From the NCBI GenBank assembly GCA_903825575.1, contig CAIKAW010000009.1, positions 1 through 36,636 on the forward strand: a DNA stretch of 36,636 nucleotides, in the 5' to 3' direction. The notes below the pieces were generated by a model. That model did not search any database. It worked only from the letters and a program-made list of their open reading frames with translations, and was not told the DNA's origin. The position numbers were made by a program, and so were the translations under genes. The DNA comes from an uncultured bacterium. GTDB lineage: Bacteria > Actinomycetota > Actinomycetes > S36-B12 > CAIKAW01. Every line of letters begins with the position of its first letter. Within the stretch, counting starts at the first letter, position 1. This document shows positions 33,196 through 36,636 of the stretch, piece by piece.

Positions 33196-35559
33196 TCAGT
33201 GACGCGTCGCGTACGAAACCTTCCCGGCTTGATCCACGCACACCACAAGGTCGCCCGACTCGTCGGTTCGCAAGACAACCGCCCCGGCACCTTGATAGGC
33301 AGCGACAGTTACCGCGGCCGGATGGCCATAGGAATTGCCGGCGCCAACTGAAATTAGCGCCAACGGCGGGTGCAGCCAGCGAGCAAAGCCGGGTGCCTGA
33401 TAGGCCGAACCGTGATGAGCAACTTGGATCACACTGACACCTTGCGCCGAGGCTGCGCGTTCGATCTCGACTTGAGGCGCAAGCCCGGCATCGGCCATCA
33501 GGAGTAGCCGGACCGAACCGAATTCGACCAAAAGCACAACGCTGTCGTCATTCGGACCCATGCCGATGTCGGACGGTCCGGTCGGTGCCGGCGGCCAGAT
33601 CACGTGAATCGTCGCGTTCGAGAAACTCATCGAAGTCCCGCGATGGAGCGAAGTGGCAGTCAACCCGACCTGAGCCAGAGTTCGGCGCACAATGTCCGCT
33701 TCGCCAGCTGGATCTGGATACGGCGATGCGTAAGCCACGTCCACTTTTCGCCCGTGCAGCACCCCAGCCAGTCCGGCTACGTGATCAGCGTGGAAGTGAG
33801 TCAGCACAACAGCTCTGACCCTGGAGATTCCTAAATGTTTGAGACAACCGTCAACCAGTTTCGGATCCGGACCAGCGTCGACTACCACAGCCTCAATTGG
33901 ACCAGCGCGGATTACGAGGGCGTCGCCTTGTCCAACATCGCAAGCCACCAATACCCAATTCGCGGGCGGCCAAGGGGAAGCTCCTATCCGCTGTACAACA
34001 GTTTGCCCGACGAGCAGCCCCGCTACCAGCAACAGGATTGGCAGCCACGTCAGTCGGCGTTTGAATTTGGCCAGGGCAACTACGAAACCAAGCGCAGCAA
34101 AGATCGCCAAGCCACCAGCTATTCCCGACGGCCAAGGCAGCACCGCCCAACTGCGACCGGCGAAATAGTGCGCGACCATCGCGATCCATGCAGTCGGAAT
34201 CGCAGCGAGGTGAACGAGGAGGACAGCGACCGGGTGCGACGCCGGAGCAACCACCGTGGCCAGCACACCAAGAACCGTTGCCGGACCGACAGCCGGAGCT
34301 GCCAGGACATTCGCCGGCAATGACACGACACTCACGTAACCGCACAACGACGCGAGCAAGGGAGCCGCCGCAAGTTGAGCCGCCAGCGAAACTGACACCG
34401 CAACGAGCAATGGTTCCGGACACCACGGCAGCCCCCGTACCAATCGGTCGCGCACGAACGGCGCCACCAATACCAAACCGGCCGTCGCACAAGTGGAAAG
34501 AGCAAAGCCGTATGACACGGCCAACCACGGATCGATCAGCACGAGTGACAACACTGCGGCACAAAGCGCTGGTAGGGCTCGCCGGCGCCCACCAACCACT
34601 AGTGCAAGCACAGCGATCAGGCCCATCACGGCGGCTCGACTCACGCTCGGTTGCGGCCGAACTAGCAGGATGAATCCGCCGAGACCGGCCAAAGCCAGTC
34701 CCACTCGCAGCCACCGCTTTAGGCGAAGCGCAGCACAAAGAGCCAAGAGCGCCGTCAAGACCAACGCGGTATTCGTGCCCGAAACAGCGACCAAGTGAGT
34801 TAGCCCCGAGACTTTCATGTCCGCAATCAAGTCTGAAGGAACTGCACTTACGTCTCCGATCGAAAGTCCTGGCAGCAATCCGCGGACATCGGGCGAGAGG
34901 CCAGCACACGCTGTGCGCAATTGGCCCCGAAGTCCGGTTGTAGCCGACCAAATGACAGGAGCCGGGCGCACCACCCGAACCGGATCACGCAGCGACACCA
35001 CGCCAGCAATCCCAATTCGGTAGCCAACGGGGCGGAACACTCCAGCCACGGCCAAGGTGGTCCCCGGCGCCAGCCCCACTAAGTCTGCGCCGCCAGTGAC
35101 AACCACTGGCACGCGCAATGTCAGCGTCCGTCCGCGCGCCGTAAGCCGAACTAAGTTCGCGGGAACGGAAGTCACGGCCAGTCCTCGCCGGTCACCGACA
35201 ACGCGTGCCGGTTGCTGCACCGGATCACCGGTAAGCACTACTTCACCACGCAGTGCGGCGCCGGCACTGACGAGTTGCGGTATTGGGGGCGCGACCAAAG
35301 GAAGCAGCCGAAGCGCAGCCGAGCCGAGGCCAACTGCTAGCGCTGCCAGGCCAACGCCAACTACAACGAAGCGATCCTGATCGCATGACCCGCGCGTCGA
35401 AGATCGTCGCCACACCGCTATCGCGGCCAGCAGCAGCGTTGTAACGGCCGCGATCAGCGTCGCCCGCAACTGAACCGCACCAAGAAGTAGTCCGAGCGTG
35501 GCCCCCAGCCAAGCCGCAATGGCCGCAGTCAGCAGGCGGACATCGAGTTCGGCAATCAC
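33196..35559 (-). CDS. comEC: ComEC/Rec2 DNA-uptake channel protein
   Basis: ComEC brings single-stranded DNA through the membrane during natural transformation. The 787 residues have an N-terminal hydrophobic region with an OB-like DUF4131 part, then a Competence domain (GLLPGLSIGDVSAVPSDLIA, LTHLVAVSGTNTALVLTALL) with many membrane segments. A C-terminal metallo-beta-lactamase-like domain follows (ACDVGQGDALVIRAGPIEAV, VVLTHFHADHVAGLAGVLHG, VIQVAHHGSAYQ). The metal-binding HxHxDH is intact. The GTG at 35559 overlaps the comEA stop codon (GTGA), so both are translated together. Confidence 0.96.
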   Translation of the reverse strand: MIAELDVRLLTAAIAAWLGATLGLLLGAVQLRATLIAAVTTLLLAAIAVWRRSSTRGSCDQDRFVVVGVGLAALAVGLGSAALRLLPLVAPPIPQLVSAGAALRGEVVLTGDPVQQPARVVGDRRGLAVTSVPANLVRLTARGRTLTLRVPVVVTGGADLVGLAPGTTLAVAGVFRPVGYRIGIAGVVSLRDPVRVVRPAPVIWSATTGLRGQLRTACAGLSPDVRGLLPGLSIGDVSAVPSDLIADMKVSGLTHLVAVSGTNTALVLTALLALCAALRLKRWLRVGLALAGLGGFILLVRPQPSVSRAAVMGLIAVLALVVGGRRRALPALCAAVLSLVLIDPWLAVSYGFALSTCATAGLVLVAPFVRDRLVRGLPWCPEPLLVAVSVSLAAQLAAAPLLASLCGYVSVVSLPANVLAAPAVGPATVLGVLATVVAPASHPVAVLLVHLAAIPTAWIAMVAHYFAGRSWAVLPWPSGIAGGLAIFAALGFVVALAKFKRRLTWLPILLLVAGLLVGQTVVQRIGASPWPPANWVLVACDVGQGDALVIRAGPIEAVVVDAGPDPKLVDGCLKHLGISRVRAVVLTHFHADHVAGLAGVLHGRKVDVAYASPYPDPAGEADIVRRTLAQVGLTATSLHRGTSMSFSNATIHVIWPPAPTGPSDIGMGPNDDSVVLLVEFGSVRLLLMADAGLAPQVEIERAASAQGVSVIQVAHHGSAYQAPGFARWLHPPLALISVGAGNSYGHPAAVTVAAYQGAGAVVLRTDESGDLVVCVDQAGKVSYATRH

Positions 35560-36413
35560 ACGCGCACCAACCGGCTAAGCGCCGCAAAAGTTAACGAGCC
35601 GATGCCGGTAATTTCTCGCAGTTCGTCGACCGACGCGAATCGTCCGTGGCTGGTGCGCCAGTCGATGATGCGCTGAGCCATGACCGGCCCAACTCGGGGC
35701 AAGGTGTCTAGTTCGGCAAGCGTTGCAGTGTTCAGGTCAATCGGGCCGGCCGGCGCCCCATTAGGGGACGCACTAGAACTGGTCCCTCCCACCACAGCGG
35801 CGGCTTGTGGCCCAACGATCAGTTGCTCACCATCGACAACCCTGCGCGCGAGGTTCACACTTCCGGGGCTTACTCCCTTGCGCATGCCACCAGCAGCCCG
35901 AATGGCATCAACTACGCGGGCTCCCTCTGGCAGACGCACGATGCCTGGATGAACGACGGGACCAACCACCTGCACAACCAATTGCGGGTTCGGCTGAGTC
36001 GATGTTGACGGCCCTGGCAACGACGACACGGGCACCACCGGAATTGTCACTTCGGCCGCGCGCGGAACCGAGCGCCAAGCAAGCCAGCCACCACCGATCA
36101 GCACCGCGACAAAGAGGAGCACTAGGCCGCGTGCTGCCGGCCCCGCCAATTGCCACCGAAGGAGCGGATCGAGTTCCCGGATTGCGCGGGTCAATTGCTG
36201 CACGCTTGGCCGCAGGTGCAGCCCGCGATCGGAAGCCTCGTTGGAGGCCTCGTTGGAGGCCTCGACTTCAGATTCCTGAGGCGAGACAACCAAAATCGGA
36301 GCTGCCGGCGTCGCCGCACGGTCGGAGTCAAAAGCCGTAGCTCTGAGTCGGGCAACGAAGCTAGCGACGTCGACGGCAGAGTGGCTGCCTGCTGGCGGTC
36401 GCACCCGGGTCAC
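35556..36413 (-). CDS. comEA: ComEA-family DNA receptor
   Basis: This protein binds incoming DNA outside the membrane and passes it to ComEC. The 285 residues hold a cytoplasmic N-terminal region with an EASN repeat, one membrane segment near residues 95-113 (GLVLLFVAVLIGGGWLAW), an SLBB domain (VVQVVGPVVHPGIVRLPEGA), and a helix-hairpin-helix pair (IDLNTATLAELDTLPRVGPV and ELREITGIGSLTFAAL). The GTG at 36413 starts it, 83 bp after the DegV-family gene. The long N-terminal cytoplasmic part is typical of actinobacterial ComEA. Confidence 0.95.
   Translation of the reverse strand: MTRVRPPAGSHSAVDVASFVARLRATAFDSDRAATPAAPILVVSPQESEVEASNEASNEASDRGLHLRPSVQQLTRAIRELDPLLRWQLAGPAARGLVLLFVAVLIGGGWLAWRSVPRAAEVTIPVVPVSSLPGPSTSTQPNPQLVVQVVGPVVHPGIVRLPEGARVVDAIRAAGGMRKGVSPGSVNLARRVVDGEQLIVGPQAAAVVGGTSSSASPNGAPAGPIDLNTATLAELDTLPRVGPVMAQRIIDWRTSHGRFASVDELREITGIGSLTFAALSRLVRV
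36231..36266 (-). repeat. Three 12-bp tandem repeats inside comEA
   Basis: Three copies of a near-identical 12-base unit (ggaggcctcgtt form) lie at 36231-36242, 36243-36254 and 36255-36266. They encode EASNEASNEAS in the disordered N-terminal part of ComEA. Because 12 is a multiple of three, copy number changes keep the frame. Confidence 0.85.
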
Positions 36414-36496
36414 GCAGCGACGCTAGGTCGGCCGGCGGCCTACTCCTGCAGAGTCAATCGATCTGTGTACAAGGCCCGGCTGTGGGCGAGCCTTTC

Positions 36497-36636
36497 TCAC
36501 GCAATGACGACCGCAACCATCCCAGGACCAACGTGAGCGCCAACGACGGCACCGACTTCAATAACTCGGATCCGAGCACCGGGCAATCGTGCCTGCAACC
36601 GACCCGCTAACTCCACTGCCCGAGCACTGGCATCCA
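36497..36636 (-). CDS. DegV family protein, C-terminal end
   Basis: Reading from the window edge the frame gives 46 codons ending at TGA (36499-36497). The last residues VIEVGAVVGAHVGPGMVAVV followed by IA match the C-terminal signature of DegV (fatty-acid binding) proteins, which present acyl chains to FakA-type kinases in Gram-positive bacteria. The N-terminal part and start codon lie outside the window. DegV next to comEA is common in actinobacteria. Confidence 0.88.
   Translation of the reverse strand, partial: DASARAVELAGRLQARLPGARIRVIEVGAVVGAHVGPGMVAVVIA

Noticed and set aside
32421-33437. 338-codon plus-strand frame across holA, the SHOCT gene and comEC
   Set aside because: It is antisense to three recognised genes, rich in Pro/Ser/Arg, and has no family pattern.
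33893-34951. 352-codon minus-strand frame inside comEC
   Set aside because: It is the same strand as comEC but a different frame, Cys/Arg/Gly-rich and without motifs. The comEC frame has the intact channel and metallo-beta-lactamase parts.
36414-36496. Terminator hairpin after the DegV gene
   Set aside because: Short complementary arms (aaggc and gcctt) exist around 36470-36494, but the stem is only five pairs, competes with another pairing and lacks a U-run.
36150-36536. 128-codon plus-strand frame across comEA and the DegV gap
   Set aside because: It is antisense to comEA and to the end of the DegV gene, with no ribosome site or recognisable domain.
1-36636. CRISPR array, complete insertion sequence, retron or multi-gene defence system
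   Set aside because: No regularly spaced repeats, transposase frames, reverse transcriptase or defence gene clusters were seen. The only mobile-element trace is the recombinase fragment at 1-177.

Overview
The window looks like chromosomal DNA of a high-G+C Gram-positive bacterium (Actinomycetota, probably class Actinomycetes). This rests on gene order: ppdK-dgt-dnaG, the glyS-dusB neighbourhood, era-recO-uppS with a DUF318 permease and a TIGR03943 protein, hrcA-dnaJ-rsmE-HIT-phoH-ybeY, and comEA-comEC-holA next to rpsT and lepA. These arrangements are familiar from streptomycetes and their relatives. GTG starts are frequent and genes are tightly packed. The base composition is GC-rich but below the extreme of streptomycetes, so a small-genome or aquatic lineage is possible; no species can be named from the sequence alone.

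Layout. 1-177 is the C-terminal end of a tyrosine recombinase that stops beside a tRNA-Met(CAT) gene, which suggests the edge of an integrated element lying to the left. tRNA-Asn follows. 502-7243 (minus strand) holds ppdK, dgt, a possible small ORF, dnaG and a conserved hypothetical gene, closed by a hairpin terminator. 7308-10850 is the most accessory-looking stretch: a family 1 glycosyltransferase, divergent from a maltokinase-like sugar kinase plus a two-domain SIS sugar-phosphate protein, which I read as a possible amino-sugar use module. 10847-14552 holds dusB, an orphan AbiEi/DUF559-type protein and glyS; a perfect 14-bp hairpin separates the last two. 14650-15578 is a translationally coupled pair: a phosphoribosyltransferase-like protein with a degraded active-site motif and a small monooxygenase-like protein.

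16219-27477 is one long minus-strand run. It begins at a CIRCE operator in front of hrcA and continues through dnaJ, rsmE, HIT, phoH, ybeY, a CNNM/CBS protein, an EamA transporter, era, recO, uppS, a DUF318 permease and a TIGR03943 protein. Many of these junctions are ATGA or GTGA stop-start overlaps. 27548-31272 is hemW, a MOSC gene and lepA. rpsT faces the other way at 31443. 31715-36636 holds holA, a SHOCT-domain membrane protein, comEC, comEA and the end of a DegV gene.

Most of the window is housekeeping: replication (dnaG, holA), dNTP balance (dgt), translation and ribosome maturation (glyS, dusB, rsmE, ybeY, era, lepA, rpsT), heat shock (hrcA, dnaJ), envelope lipid carrier synthesis (uppS), repair (recO) and DNA uptake (comEA, comEC). 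The best candidates for new biology are the kinase-SIS pair, the degenerate PRTase pair, the unassigned small ORF before dnaG, and the inserted accessory genes (EamA, MOSC) that are translationally coupled to core genes. I found no CRISPR array, complete insertion sequence or obvious multi-gene defence system.
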